Numbered from the stretch's first letter, positions 42,829 through 50,530 are shown. The stretch is DNA of 64,000 nt from Methylobacterium nodulans ORS 2060 (GCF_000022085.1 NC_011894.1:6322501-6386500), one strand, 5' to 3'. Program-made: numbers and translations. The notes: generated from the sequence alone by a model not told the origin.

Positions 42829-43722
42829 ATGAACACCCAGATCCTCTCGACCCTGACCAACGCTGCACTTCAGGGCCTGTTCGCCGAGATCACCGGAGAG
42901 CCGGCCAAGCGGTTCGCCTCGGTGTCCGCGGGCGTGAAGCGGGTCCAGGCGGCCCTGGAGGAGAAGGGCCTGACGGTCGAGATCGAGGACGGCGCCCCGG
43001 TCCTCGTGAAGCTCCAGGCCGAGGAGGCCCCGGCCTTCGATATCGTCGGCTACCTCGCGCCCGGCGCCGACCTCCCGAAGGCCGCCGCGGTCGAGGGCTT
43101 CCAGCGGCGCGACGACCACGTCCGGGCCTTCGCGGTCGAGACGCTCGTCACCCCGGTGGCGATCGAGGGCACCGCGCAGTTCGACGCCCACGTGGCCGCC
43201 TTCGTCCTGGCGGAGGAGGAGGCAGCCGAGGCCGATCGCGAGGACGAGCTGGCCGCCGAGCGCGACGCCGAGGACGCGCATGACGCCGCGGTCGCCGCGG
43301 CCGAGGCCGATCAGGCCCGCGAGACCTCAATCAGCGAGCTGGCCGCCGAGCTGCTCCGCAAGACCCGCGCCCCGGCCGCCGAGGCGATCGAGAACGAGCC
43401 CGGCATGGGGGCCAAGGCCCGCGCGCTGGCCGAGACCCGCCACGCCCGCGCGAAGGCCGCCAACGACAAGGCCAAGAAGGCCAAGGGCAAGCCGGCCGCC
43501 GCGGCCCGCACGGACGGGCTGAAGCCCGGCTCGAAGCTGGCGATGCTGGCCGATTTCGTGTGCCGGCCGGAGGGCGCCACCCACAAGGAGGCGTGCGCGC
43601 ACGTCGGCTGGGGGCACTGCCTGCCGATGCTGATGAAGGCCTGCCAGAAGGCCGGGATCACGCTGCGCAAGGAGAAGCAGGGCGCCGAGACCCGCTACTT
43701 CGGGACCCCGGCCCAGGGCTGA
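42829..43722 (+). CDS. DUF3489-like phage protein, acidic with winged-helix-like C-terminus
   Basis: The 297-residue protein transcribes away from the late operon. The N-terminal part starts TQILSTLTNAALQGLFAEIT; the middle is an Ala/Glu/Asp-rich coiled region with Lys-rich end; the C-terminal 60 residues read KLAMLADFVCRPEGATHKEA, HVGWGHCLPMLMKACQKAG and a final ETRYFG strand, like DUF3489. That family is often in mobile elements; the fold suggests DNA binding. GAGGAA lies before the ATG. Confidence 0.65.
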   Translation: MNTQILSTLTNAALQGLFAEITGEPAKRFASVSAGVKRVQAALEEKGLTVEIEDGAPVLVKLQAEEAPAFDIVGYLAPGADLPKAAAVEGFQRRDDHVRAFAVETLVTPVAIEGTAQFDAHVAAFVLAEEEAAEADREDELAAERDAEDAHDAAVAAAEADQARETSISELAAELLRKTRAPAAEAIENEPGMGAKARALAETRHARAKAANDKAKKAKGKPAAAARTDGLKPGSKLAMLADFVCRPEGATHKEACAHVGWGHCLPMLMKACQKAGITLRKEKQGAETRYFGTPAQG

Positions 43723-43729
43723 GCCCGCG

Positions 43730-43749
43730 GGGGCGCCTCCGGGCGCCCC
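43730..43749. terminator. GC-rich hairpin between convergent genes
   Basis: GGGGCGCC (43730-43737) and GGCGCCCC (43742-43749) pair around TCCG. It lies exactly where the DUF3489-like gene and queE converge and overlaps the queE stop, so it could end transcription from both sides. No T run is present. Confidence 0.45.
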
Positions 43750-44441
43750 TACCGCACCCCCACGAACTTGTGCGTCTGGAGACTCAGGCGCCATCCATTC
43801 GCGGCGGCCGCCTCCATGCAGAGGGCGGTCGCCTTTTCGCTTTGAGAGAGCGGCTGGAGCCAGATCAGCAGCGCCGGGCCCGACCCGGTGTAGGCGACGC
43901 CGACCGCCGGGTGCTCGGCCAGGAACGCCTGCAGCTTCTCGATGTCGGCGGGCTTGCCGATCGGCATCTTGATCTCGTTCGCCCGCGCCACCGCGGCCGG
44001 CAGCACCTTGAGCCCGCCCGGCATGTCGATCTTCGGGGAGACCGTCACCCAGGCGTGCGGGTCGATGCGGATCAGCGCCGTGCCGCTGGTCTCCAGCTGG
44101 ACGGTGCGGCCCTGGTCGATCAGCCGGCGCGAGACCTCGGTCAGGTCGTAGAGCGCCGGCTCGCCGCCCGTGAAGACGACGTGCCGGGCCCGGAACTCCC
44201 CGACGAGCATCGCCAGATCCTCGTCGTGCAGGCGGGCCCAGGTGGGGGCGTCCTCGGTCTTGGCGATCATCGCCCCGACCTCGATCTCGTGCTCGGGCCG
44301 GACGTGCCAGGTCATCTTCGTATCGCAAAAAGCGCACCCGACAGGACAACCCTGTAGTCTAACGAAAACCGAAGGCGTCCCAGTAAACGCCGCTTCCCCC
44401 TGGAATGTCTCGAATATTTCATTTACAGCGAATACGGTCAT
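43749..44441 (-). CDS. queE: 7-carboxy-7-deazaguanine synthase QueE
   Basis: The 230-residue radical-SAM enzyme makes 7-carboxy-7-deazaguanine from carboxytetrahydropterin, third step to preQ0. The cluster motif is QGCPVGCAFCDT (CxxxCxxC), followed by FTGGEPALYDL for SAM binding and ETSGTALI. The start FAVNEIFETFQGE is the family N-terminus; ATG 44441 is chosen on that ground. It is last in the DNA-modification operon and separated from queD by a reversed, frameshifted nuclease-like gene, which overlaps near its 5-prime end. Confidence 0.9.
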   Translation of the reverse strand: MTVFAVNEIFETFQGEAAFTGTPSVFVRLQGCPVGCAFCDTKMTWHVRPEHEIEVGAMIAKTEDAPTWARLHDEDLAMLVGEFRARHVVFTGGEPALYDLTEVSRRLIDQGRTVQLETSGTALIRIDPHAWVTVSPKIDMPGGLKVLPAAVARANEIKMPIGKPADIEKLQAFLAEHPAVGVAYTGSGPALLIWLQPLSQSEKATALCMEAAAANGWRLSLQTHKFVGVR

Positions 44442-44455
44442 CTCGGGAACACCAT

Positions 44456-45318
44456 ATGCCGGCCGCTCTAACACACGAGCAGTTCTTGGATCGGGTCTCG
44501 TCTGCTCTGGGGCCGCGCGTGGAAGTGGTCGGCCAGTACAGCGGCCTGCATAGCCTCATCGACGTATCGTGCCGCGACTGCGGCCACCGATGGCGCCCCT
44601 ACGCGGGCAACCTCCTGAACGGCCGGGCCAACTGCAAACCCTGTTTCGATCGATCCCGGCGCCTGCCCGCGGCCGAGGTCGTGGCCGAGATCGAGGCCGC
44701 GCTGAGCGGGGCCGTCGAGGTCGTCGGCGAGTACCGCGGCGCCAAGCACCGCCTGCCCGTTCGCTGCCGAGTCTGCGACCACCGCTGGGCCCCGGTGGCG
44801 CGGTACTCCGGTCCGGCCACGGCTGCCCGCGTTGCGCCGGCAAGCTGATGACCCACGAGGAGGTCGAGGCCAGGGTGCGTGAGATCCACGAGGGTACGAT
44901 CACCCTGCTTGGCCGGTTCACAACCTCGATGGATCGGATCGAGGCCCGCTGCGAAGGCTGTGGCGGCGTCTGGCGACCGACCGCTACCCGGCTCCTTCAG
45001 GGCCACGGCTGCGGGCACTGCAACCGGAAGGGCTACAGCCCGCTGCTGCCGGCGTGGCTCTACTGCTTCCGGTTCGCCAGCCCGGACGGGATTCCCCTGT
45101 TCAAGGTCGGGGTCACGAACCGCGACCCGCTCAAGCGCTACGAGCTGCCGGAGCGCCAGCGGATGGCGCTCTGCTGGTCCCGGCTGTTCGACACCGGGGC
45201 GCTCGCCCGCGATGCCGAGCGCCAGCTGCTTCAGGACCATGCCGGCCTGCGGTACCGCGGACCGACCGGGTTCTCGTTCTCGGACGCCGAAGTGCTCCTG
45301 GCCGACCCGATGGCCTAG
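44456..45318 (+). pseudogene. Zinc-ribbon GIY-YIG/T5orf172-like protein, frameshifted
   Basis: Two frames make one protein of about 287 residues. Three zinc-ribbon repeats occur: CRDCGHRWRPYAG, CRVCDHRWAPVARY and CEGCGGVWRPTATRLLQGHG. Each has a second Cys pair such as CGHC. The C-terminal part, LYCFRFASPDGIPLFKVG then RDPLKRYE, resembles GIY-YIG/T5orf172 nuclease domains. A base is missing near 44805 (TACTCCGG where TAC-xTC-CGG is expected), ending frame one at TGA 44846-44848. An ATG at 44848 overlaps that stop. Probably a homing nuclease that entered between queD and queE. Confidence 0.65.
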
Positions 45319-45761
45319 AGGATCACCTTTGCGCTGTTCGCGCCGTGCTCGCGGACGTGGACCTCGGCGAGGCGGACGCGGGGCCCGTGCCCGTTCTCGC
45401 GCAGCCAATGGGTCGCCATGTCGGCGACCTGCTCGGCGAACGCCTCGCAGCCGGTCCGGGGCACCACCACGACCCGGGCCACGCCCCGCTCGCTTAAGGC
45501 GCGCAGGAGAGGCAGTTCCGGGTCGTCGTAGGCCACCAGCAGGGCGTGATCGAACGTCGCCTCCAGCCGCGCCCTGAGCGGCTTGAGGGCGCCGAAGTCG
45601 ATCACCCACCCATGCGCGTCGAGCTCGTCCGCCTCGAACTCCAGATGGACCGCCAGGGCGTAGCCGTGCAGCTGGGCGCAGTGGCTCTCGGCCCGCCACT
45701 GCCGGAAGCAGGCGGACAGGCCGATGTCGTGGCCGTAGGTCTTGGTCGAGCGGTAGGTCAC
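45315..45761 (-). CDS. queD: 6-carboxytetrahydropterin synthase QueD
   Basis: The 148-residue enzyme of the PTPS family turns dihydroneopterin triphosphate into carboxytetrahydropterin. It keeps the catalytic Cys in ESHCAQLHGYALA, the DAHGWVIDFGALKPL block, the TFDHALLV His-Asp unit and the late Glu in REHGANSAKV. Two usual zinc histidines differ: AAH reads SAC and HGH reads HGY. GTG 45761 overlaps the folE stop, so translation is coupled. Confidence 0.85.
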   Translation of the reverse strand: MTYRSTKTYGHDIGLSACFRQWRAESHCAQLHGYALAVHLEFEADELDAHGWVIDFGALKPLRARLEATFDHALLVAYDDPELPLLRALSERGVARVVVVPRTGCEAFAEQVADMATHWLRENGHGPRVRLAEVHVREHGANSAKVIL

Positions 45762-46429
45762 CGGCAGGTCACTCCCTGGCCGACGAGGGCGAGCAGCTCG
45801 CCGCGGGCGGCGGCCTCGGTCCGGAACAGGCCGCGCATCTCGCTCGACACCATCTCGGTCTGGTCGCGCACGCCGCGCCACGCGCAGCACAGGTGCCGGG
45901 CCCGGACGATGACGCCGAGACCGCGGGGCTGCATCGCCTCCTCCATCGCGTCGGCGAGCTGCACGACGGCTTCCTCCTGGATCTGCGGGCGCGAAAAAAT
46001 CCAGTCGGCCAGCCGGTTGAACTTCGAGAGGCCGATCACCCGCTCGCCCGGGATGACGCCGACCCAGGCGCTGCCGAGGATCGGCGCGAAGTGGTGCGAG
46101 CAGGTCGAGCGGACCGAGACCGGCCCGACGACGTAGACCTGATCGACCTTCCGCACGTTCGGGAAATCGGTGACGCAGGGCGCCTCGACATACCGCCCAC
46201 GGAAGACCTCGCGCATGAACATCTTGGCGAGGCGGCGCGGTGTGTCGGCGGTGTTGTGGTCGTTCTCCCGGTCGATGATCAGCGCATCGAGCAGGGCGGC
46301 CGCCCGATCGGCAACCTCGTCTTCCAGCAGCTGGCGCTCCAGTTCGGTGAGGTGGGGCCAGATGGTGTCGTTGGCGCCGAAGGGGACGCCCTCGGCGCGC
46401 AGCCGCGCCCGGATCCGCTCGCTGATCAT
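45758..46429 (-). CDS. folE: GTP cyclohydrolase I FolE
   Basis: The 223-residue enzyme makes dihydroneopterin triphosphate from GTP, the entry to preQ0. It has ENDHNTADTPRRLAKMF, the zinc site VRSTCSHHFAPILG with the third Cys in ARHLCCAWRG, and IPGERVIGLSKFNRL. The N-terminal 40 residues are variable. ATG 46429 overlaps queC at TGATG; GTG 46432 is possible. A phage copy raises pterin supply for DNA modification independently of host folate control. Confidence 0.9.
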   Translation of the reverse strand: MISERIRARLRAEGVPFGANDTIWPHLTELERQLLEDEVADRAAALLDALIIDRENDHNTADTPRRLAKMFMREVFRGRYVEAPCVTDFPNVRKVDQVYVVGPVSVRSTCSHHFAPILGSAWVGVIPGERVIGLSKFNRLADWIFSRPQIQEEAVVQLADAMEEAMQPRGLGVIVRARHLCCAWRGVRDQTEMVSSEMRGLFRTEAAARGELLALVGQGVTCR

Positions 46430-47184
46430 CACGCCGCCGAGGCCCGCACGCCGTCGTAGTTGTCGGTCTCAGGGAGAGGCATCAGGCCCTCGCGGTAGGC
46501 GCGCACCACCAGGGGATCGGGCAGCCCGGCCTGCCGGAAGCCCTCGGCGCGCAGCAGGGTGGCGTGATCGCGGCCGGTGGGCGGGTACGCCCCGTCATAG
46601 GCGGTATGGCTGTAGGCCAGCGCCTCCCAGCAGCCCGGCAGGCTCCCCGCCAGTTTCACGGTCTCGGCCTTGGTCAGGTGCATCAGCGGGGTGTGGATCC
46701 GGAACCGGCCGACGCCGAGCGCCTGGTTGATGGTGCCCTGCTGGGCCAGCACGAAGTCGAGGCGGCAGTCCGGGTAATTGGCGTTGTCCTGCTGGCAGAC
46801 GCCGGTCACGAGATTGAAGCAGTCGAGGGCGACCGCGCGGTTCGCGGCGATCGTCAGGAACAGCGCATTGCGCATCGGGACGAAGGTCAGTTCGACCCGG
46901 TCGCCGATGGTCTCCTCCATCTGCTCGTAGGAGGCGTACTGCTCCAGCGCGGCGCCCGGATCGACCAGGGGCGAGGTCGAGCGCAGGAGGTCGGGGAGCT
47001 TCAGGACCTCGTGCGAGGCGACGCCGGCCATCTTCGCGACGGTGACGGCCGCCTCCAGCTCGCGGGCGTGGCGCTGGCCGTAGTCGAAGGTCAGCGCGTG
47101 GACCTCATCGAACTGCTGCTTCGCCCAGAACAGGCAGGTGGTGCTGTCCTGACCGCCGGAGAGGACCACGAGGGCACGAGACAT
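46429..47184 (-). CDS. queC: 7-cyano-7-deazaguanine synthase QueC, zinc site altered
   Basis: The 251-residue ATP-dependent enzyme makes preQ0 from 7-carboxy-7-deazaguanine. The PP-loop is VVLSGGQDSTTCL, and FVPMRNALFLTIAAN and CQQDNANYPDCR are family blocks. Cellular QueC has a C-terminal Cys4 zinc site; here one Cys is kept (GCWEALAY) but the positions expected to be TCY and CGxCxxC read TAY and a PTGRDHA stretch. GAAGGAG precedes the ATG. It lies between dpdA and folE in one operon. Confidence 0.88.
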   Translation of the reverse strand: MSRALVVLSGGQDSTTCLFWAKQQFDEVHALTFDYGQRHARELEAAVTVAKMAGVASHEVLKLPDLLRSTSPLVDPGAALEQYASYEQMEETIGDRVELTFVPMRNALFLTIAANRAVALDCFNLVTGVCQQDNANYPDCRLDFVLAQQGTINQALGVGRFRIHTPLMHLTKAETVKLAGSLPGCWEALAYSHTAYDGAYPPTGRDHATLLRAEGFRQAGLPDPLVVRAYREGLMPLPETDNYDGVRASAA

Positions 47185-47196
47185 GGGCTTGCTCCT

Positions 47197-48054
47197 TCAA
47201 GCGCACAGAGCGGGGCGCTGACCCCGCCAGAAGCAGAAGGCGTCGTGTGCGCACTTGGCCTGCCAGTCGCTCGCGACGGCCATGAACAGGTGCGTGCCGA
47301 GGTTCTTGCGGACCTCCAGCTGGTGGCGCGTGAAGGAGCGGAAGGCGACCCGCTCGATCGCGTTCTCGCCGCGCCCGGTATTGACCCACTGGTCCGCCCG
47401 GGCCAGCGCCCGCGCCTCCAGTCCCATCTCGTTGAACAGCGCCAAGATCTTGGGCGAGGGCGGCTTCACGAAGTCCTTCTTGGACACCGCGATCACCTTC
47501 CCATGCGCGTAGAGCTTGATCGAGGCGTACTGCATGGCCGACGCCCAGGATGAGCTGTCGCACATGTACGGGCGGTAGACCGAGATGTATTCGAGGTTCG
47601 TAAATCCGAGCAGATGAACTTTTCGCCCGGCGATGCGCTTCATCACGCCATTGACGAAGCCCTTGTTGCCGGTGGTGCCGACCAGCCCGCCGACGCCGAC
47701 CAGATCGCTGGTCTTGTAGTACTCATCGAGCATGTCGAGGCTTTCGCCTCGGGTGAAGATCGGCACCGGGGTGAAGCCGCGGGCCAGCATGGTCTCGTAG
47801 TTCTTCAGCGAGGCGTGCGGGTCGCCGATCACGTCGAGGGTGAAGTAGCGCCAGGGCTGGACCGGCAGGTTCTCCAGAAACCGGCAGTAGTCGTCCAGCG
47901 CGATCGGCTTGCCCGCCTTCCAGGCCGTGAACGCCCCGCTATCGAGCACCCACCGGAGATCGGCCGCCCGCTCCTCCAGCACCTTGATCGCGGGGGCGGA
48001 CAGATAGGGGTAGGCGACCAGCAGGTTGAGCCGGCACTCGTCCTCCGCGATCAC
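47197..48054 (-). CDS. dpdA: DpdA-like DNA-guanine transglycosylase
   Basis: The 285-residue protein resembles phage DpdA enzymes, distant kin of tRNA-guanine transglycosylase, which swap guanine in DNA for a 7-deazaguanine base. Visible are WVLDSGAFTAWKAGK (the SGxF-like substrate loop), FTLDVIGDP with the likely nucleophilic Asp, PIFTRGES, and the Gly loop LVGVGGLVGTTGNKGF. The tRNA-specific zinc motif CxCxxC is absent, as expected. It begins at GTG 48054, overlapping the ParB-like stop, and is followed by queC, folE, queD and queE. Confidence 0.85.
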   Translation of the reverse strand: MIAEDECRLNLLVAYPYLSAPAIKVLEERAADLRWVLDSGAFTAWKAGKPIALDDYCRFLENLPVQPWRYFTLDVIGDPHASLKNYETMLARGFTPVPIFTRGESLDMLDEYYKTSDLVGVGGLVGTTGNKGFVNGVMKRIAGRKVHLLGFTNLEYISVYRPYMCDSSSWASAMQYASIKLYAHGKVIAVSKKDFVKPPSPKILALFNEMGLEARALARADQWVNTGRGENAIERVAFRSFTRHQLEVRKNLGTHLFMAVASDWQAKCAHDAFCFWRGQRPALCA

Positions 48055-48689
48055 AGCGCGAACTCGATGCCGGCTTCCTTCAGCGCGGCCTCGATCGCCG
48101 CCGTCGCCCGGTCCGCGGCGCCGCGATCGACCTTGACGACGATCTTGGCGAGGATGCCGTCGGTGTGCGCGCCGTCGCGGGCGCTCAGATCGAGGTCGCT
48201 CGACCAGCCGGTGAGATGCATGTGGATCTCGTCGGGGCTGAAGCCGGTCAGCGCCGGATCGAACTCGGCCGCGGAGAGCTCGCCGAACTCGACCTTCAGC
48301 AGCTCCGGATCCCAGTCGGCGTCGAGCGCCAGCCGGTTGTCGGCCAGGATGTAGGCCCGGCGCTTCTCCTCGGACCAGCCGGTGCAGTCGATCACCGGCA
48401 CCTGCCCGGCCGGGATCGCGGCCCCGTTCGGGAATCGGAGCGCGTGCCCCTCGTCGTACAGCTCGCGGGCGGCGGTCTGGCGGGCGTGCCCGGCCACGAT
48501 GCCATCGCGGTCGGCCAGGATCGGGTTGGTCCAGCCGAAGGTCAGGATGCTGGTCTTCAGCTTGTCGATCTGGGCGCGCGAGTGCGTGCGGGCGTTGCGC
48601 TCGTAGGGGACCAGACCATCGAGATCGCGCAATTCCACGTCGGGCGGCGCGACCTCTTTGATAGGCGAAAGAAATGCTCGGCGGGCCAT
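48051..48689 (-). CDS. ParB/Srx-like protein, partner of DpdA
   Basis: The 212-residue protein has the ParB N-terminal domain: DLDGLVPYERNARTHS, KTSILTFGWTNPILADRDG, IVAGHARQTAARELYDEG and RAYILADNRLA. The GxxRxxA box GHARQTA can form an NTPase or nuclease site in ParB-like phage proteins. It is first in the modification operon and overlaps dpdA by 4 bases. ParB-like partners occur with or fused to DpdA in other phages, so a role in DNA targeting or base exchange is inferred. Confidence 0.75.
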   Translation of the reverse strand: MARRAFLSPIKEVAPPDVELRDLDGLVPYERNARTHSRAQIDKLKTSILTFGWTNPILADRDGIVAGHARQTAARELYDEGHALRFPNGAAIPAGQVPVIDCTGWSEEKRRAYILADNRLALDADWDPELLKVEFGELSAAEFDPALTGFSPDEIHMHLTGWSSDLDLSARDGAHTDGILAKIVVKVDRGAADRATAAIEAALKEAGIEFAL

Positions 48690-48701
48690 CGTGACTCTCG
48701 G

Positions 48702-49076
48702 TTAGTTGCCGCCCGGCCCGCCATCGCAGCCGGCGTCCGGGCCGTGGCCATGCGCGGCGGCCAGCGTGGTGTCGGGCAGCGCATGGCCGCCGTAGAGCGG
48801 CGCGCGGCGGTCGCGCGGGCTGGGGTCCCGGTCGCCGTAGACCGTCCGGCGCAGCCGGCGATCGCGGCGCCTCTGCGCCCGGTAGAAGCCGATCGCCGCC
48901 TTGAGGCTGTGGCGATAGCCCGAGCCGAGCTGGCGCCAGCCGCGAAAGACGTTCCAGGCGCCGCGCAGGCGATCGAACATCGGTGGCTCCGCATCACGGG
49001 AATCGGGCCACACCGGCAGCAGGGGGAGAGACGCCACGAAAAGGACGACTGCAACGGCAAGGAGGCCAATCGTCAT
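48702..49076 (-). CDS. Small membrane protein, unknown function
   Basis: The 124-residue protein has an N-terminal helix (IGLLAVAVVLFVASLPLL), then a basic Arg-rich region and a Gly/His-rich tail (HGHGPDAGCDGGPGG). It could be an anchored nucleic-acid-binding or metal-binding protein. It sits between a tRNA and the modification operon. No family is recognised. Confidence 0.5.
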   Translation of the reverse strand: MTIGLLAVAVVLFVASLPLLPVWPDSRDAEPPMFDRLRGAWNVFRGWRQLGSGYRHSLKAAIGFYRAQRRRDRRLRRTVYGDRDPSPRDRRAPLYGGHALPDTTLAAAHGHGPDAGCDGGPGGN

Positions 49077-49097
49077 GCGGGGTCACTGCTGCCGGTG

Positions 49098-49174
49098 TGG
49101 TTGCGGCGAGAGGATTCGAACCTCTGACCTCACAGGGTATGAGCCTGGCGGGCTGACCTCTGCCCTACGCCGCA
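49098..49174 (-). tRNA. tRNA-Met (CAT), CCA encoded
   Basis: On the minus strand acceptor TGCGGCG pairs with CGCCGCA; the D-stem is GGGC/GCCC; the anticodon loop is CTCATAC, giving anticodon CAT; the T-arm AGAGG-TTCGAAT-CCTCT is perfect. A is the discriminator and CCA follows in the DNA (49100-49098). The 1-72 pair is T-A, so it is not a typical initiator; elongator Met or a lysidine-modified Ile are possible. Confidence 0.85.
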
Positions 49175-49217
49175 GGGGGAGCCGGCGCTGGCCGGCAAGC
49201 TCGGGAAGGTTTCGTCA

Positions 49218-49254
49218 GGTCGGGGTTTTGCGGGAGAGTCGCAAAACCCCGACC
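49218..49254. repeat. Perfect 15-bp inverted repeat between tRNA genes
   Basis: GGTCGGGGTTTTGCG (49218-49232) and CGCAAAACCCCGACC (49240-49254) pair without mismatch around a 7-base loop. There is no T run on either side. It may stop or stabilise RNA, or serve as a protein site. Confidence 0.6.
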
Positions 49255-49375
49255 GTCTTCGACGCGGGCAGGGCCTGCACGGAACCCCGCAAAGCGATCC
49301 GTGCGTGAGCACGTCCTCCGGCCTGCAGATCTCAGGGCCGGGGCCCTTTCACCGTGTCACCGCGTCGAACTGGCA

Positions 49376-49471
49376 GGAGGGGGCAGGACTCGAACCTGCG
49401 CCTCTGCCTCACCGGGCCGGCATGGCGACCAAGCCCGGGGGCAGCGCTCTATCCAGCTGAGCTACCCACCC
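49376..49471 (-). tRNA. tRNA-like gene with enlarged anticodon loop, probably degenerate
   Basis: The D-arm (GCTC/GAGC), T-arm (GCAGG-TTCGAGT-CCTGC) and anticodon stem (CTGCC/GGCAG) are typical of an Arg-type tRNA. The acceptor has one mismatch and one wobble. The anticodon loop is 31 bases instead of 7, and within it CCGGGC and GCCCGG form a second stem. No normal anticodon with T33 is in place. It is a damaged tRNA or one with a 24-base insertion. Confidence 0.5.
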
Positions 49472-49762
49472 CACAATCGGTTGGCGCCGCGGTGCCGACC
49501 CGACTCGGCTCACGCGGCGCCCGCTGACCTGACACTGCGGCCGCCGAAGTCCGCCGCATCAGGTCTGCGTCTCGGAATGGGGGGCGGCAGCGCCGTCCAT
49601 CGGTCCGCCGATTTTGGGCACAAGCCGCCCTTTGCCTCGTCTTTCCCCGCGCGGGGGCGACGTGGGCCGGGACCTGGGGGGCAAGCATCGGGCTTAAAGC
49701 CGTCAGCGCCTATGCACGCAGGTTGCTCCTGGCGTCTGGATAAAGGGCAGATTGCCGGAGAG
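49472..49762. other. Gene-free stretch beside the tRNA-like gene
   Basis: Open frames here have biased, unconvincing composition and no start signals. Nothing else is recognised. Confidence 0.4.
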
Positions 49763-50530
49763 TCAAGCACGCTCGACCTCTGAAAAGTCGAGTCCAACCG
49801 GTGATGGGCGCCCGAATATCTCGACCGCTACCTTGAGTCGCCTCGTTGCATAGTCTGCGTCCTCGATGATGCCGTGGAAGGAGGCGAACGGGCCCGACTT
49901 GATGCGGATCTCGTCGCCGGGCTCGAACGCGTTCGGATCGCGCTCGGTGAGGGTGTCGGCCAGGGCGCGGACGAACCGGCGCAGCTGGTCGGCCGGGACT
50001 TGGATGGCGCGCCCGCAGCCGTCGCGCACCGCGTCGCGGACGAAGTAGGTCTCGCGGTGCACCACCTCGGGCGCGGCGCACCGGGGCAGGCCGACGAACA
50101 GGACGCGGCGCAGCAGCGGGCGCTTGACGATGCGGCGCCGGCCGCTCTCCTCGACCAGCTCGACGCGCTCGTCGGTGAGCACGGCCGGGATGCCGGCCTT
50201 GGTGAGATCCTTGGCCGCCCGGCGGGCGAAGCGGGGCTTGGCGACCATCACGTGCCAGCGCCGCCCCCGCTCGATGGGCGATTCCGGGCGAATTCCCGGG
50301 CCCTGAGCGGGGGACCGGGCTTCGGCTGCCCCCGGCGCCCGCGCCTCCGGCGTTCGCCCCTCCCGGGGCGATTCCGGCGATCTCGCATCCGCGGCCAGCG
50401 CCGCCAGCGCCTCGCGCCGCTGCTCGCCCTGGGCGTGGAGGCTGCGGCGGGCGGCCTCCGCGGTGATCCGGGCCCGCTCCCGGCGGGCTTTCTCGCGGCG
50501 GCGGCGGCGGCGGCGTTGTTCGGGGGTCAT
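49763..50530 (-). CDS. NusG-like transcription factor (candidate antiterminator)
   Basis: About 255 residues. The first 85 are Arg-rich and low in complexity. An NGN-like domain follows (about 90-190, RRWHVMVAKPRFARRAAKDL and VLFVGLPRC), then a KOW motif (about 205-250, FEPGDEIRIKSGPFASFHGI). NusG/RfaH factors bind RNA polymerase and change pausing or termination. At the end of the leftward early operon it is well placed to allow late transcription. GAGGTG precedes the ATG. Confidence 0.7.
   Translation of the reverse strand: MTPEQRRRRRRREKARRERARITAEAARRSLHAQGEQRREALAALAADARSPESPREGRTPEARAPGAAEARSPAQGPGIRPESPIERGRRWHVMVAKPRFARRAAKDLTKAGIPAVLTDERVELVEESGRRRIVKRPLLRRVLFVGLPRCAAPEVVHRETYFVRDAVRDGCGRAIQVPADQLRRFVRALADTLTERDPNAFEPGDEIRIKSGPFASFHGIIEDADYATRRLKVAVEIFGRPSPVGLDFSEVERA

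Noticed and set aside
45758..46429. QueF reductase as identity of the T-fold gene
   Set aside because: The zinc motif CSHHF and the NTADTPRR block are FolE features; the QueF catalytic Cys motif is absent.
43749..48689. preQ1 riboswitch upstream of the que genes
   Set aside because: The gaps between these genes are only a few bases and hold no H-type pseudoknot pattern.
49301..49783. Plus-strand 160-codon frame over the tRNA-like gene
   Set aside because: It runs across the tRNA arms, has no ribosome-binding site and no recognisable domain.
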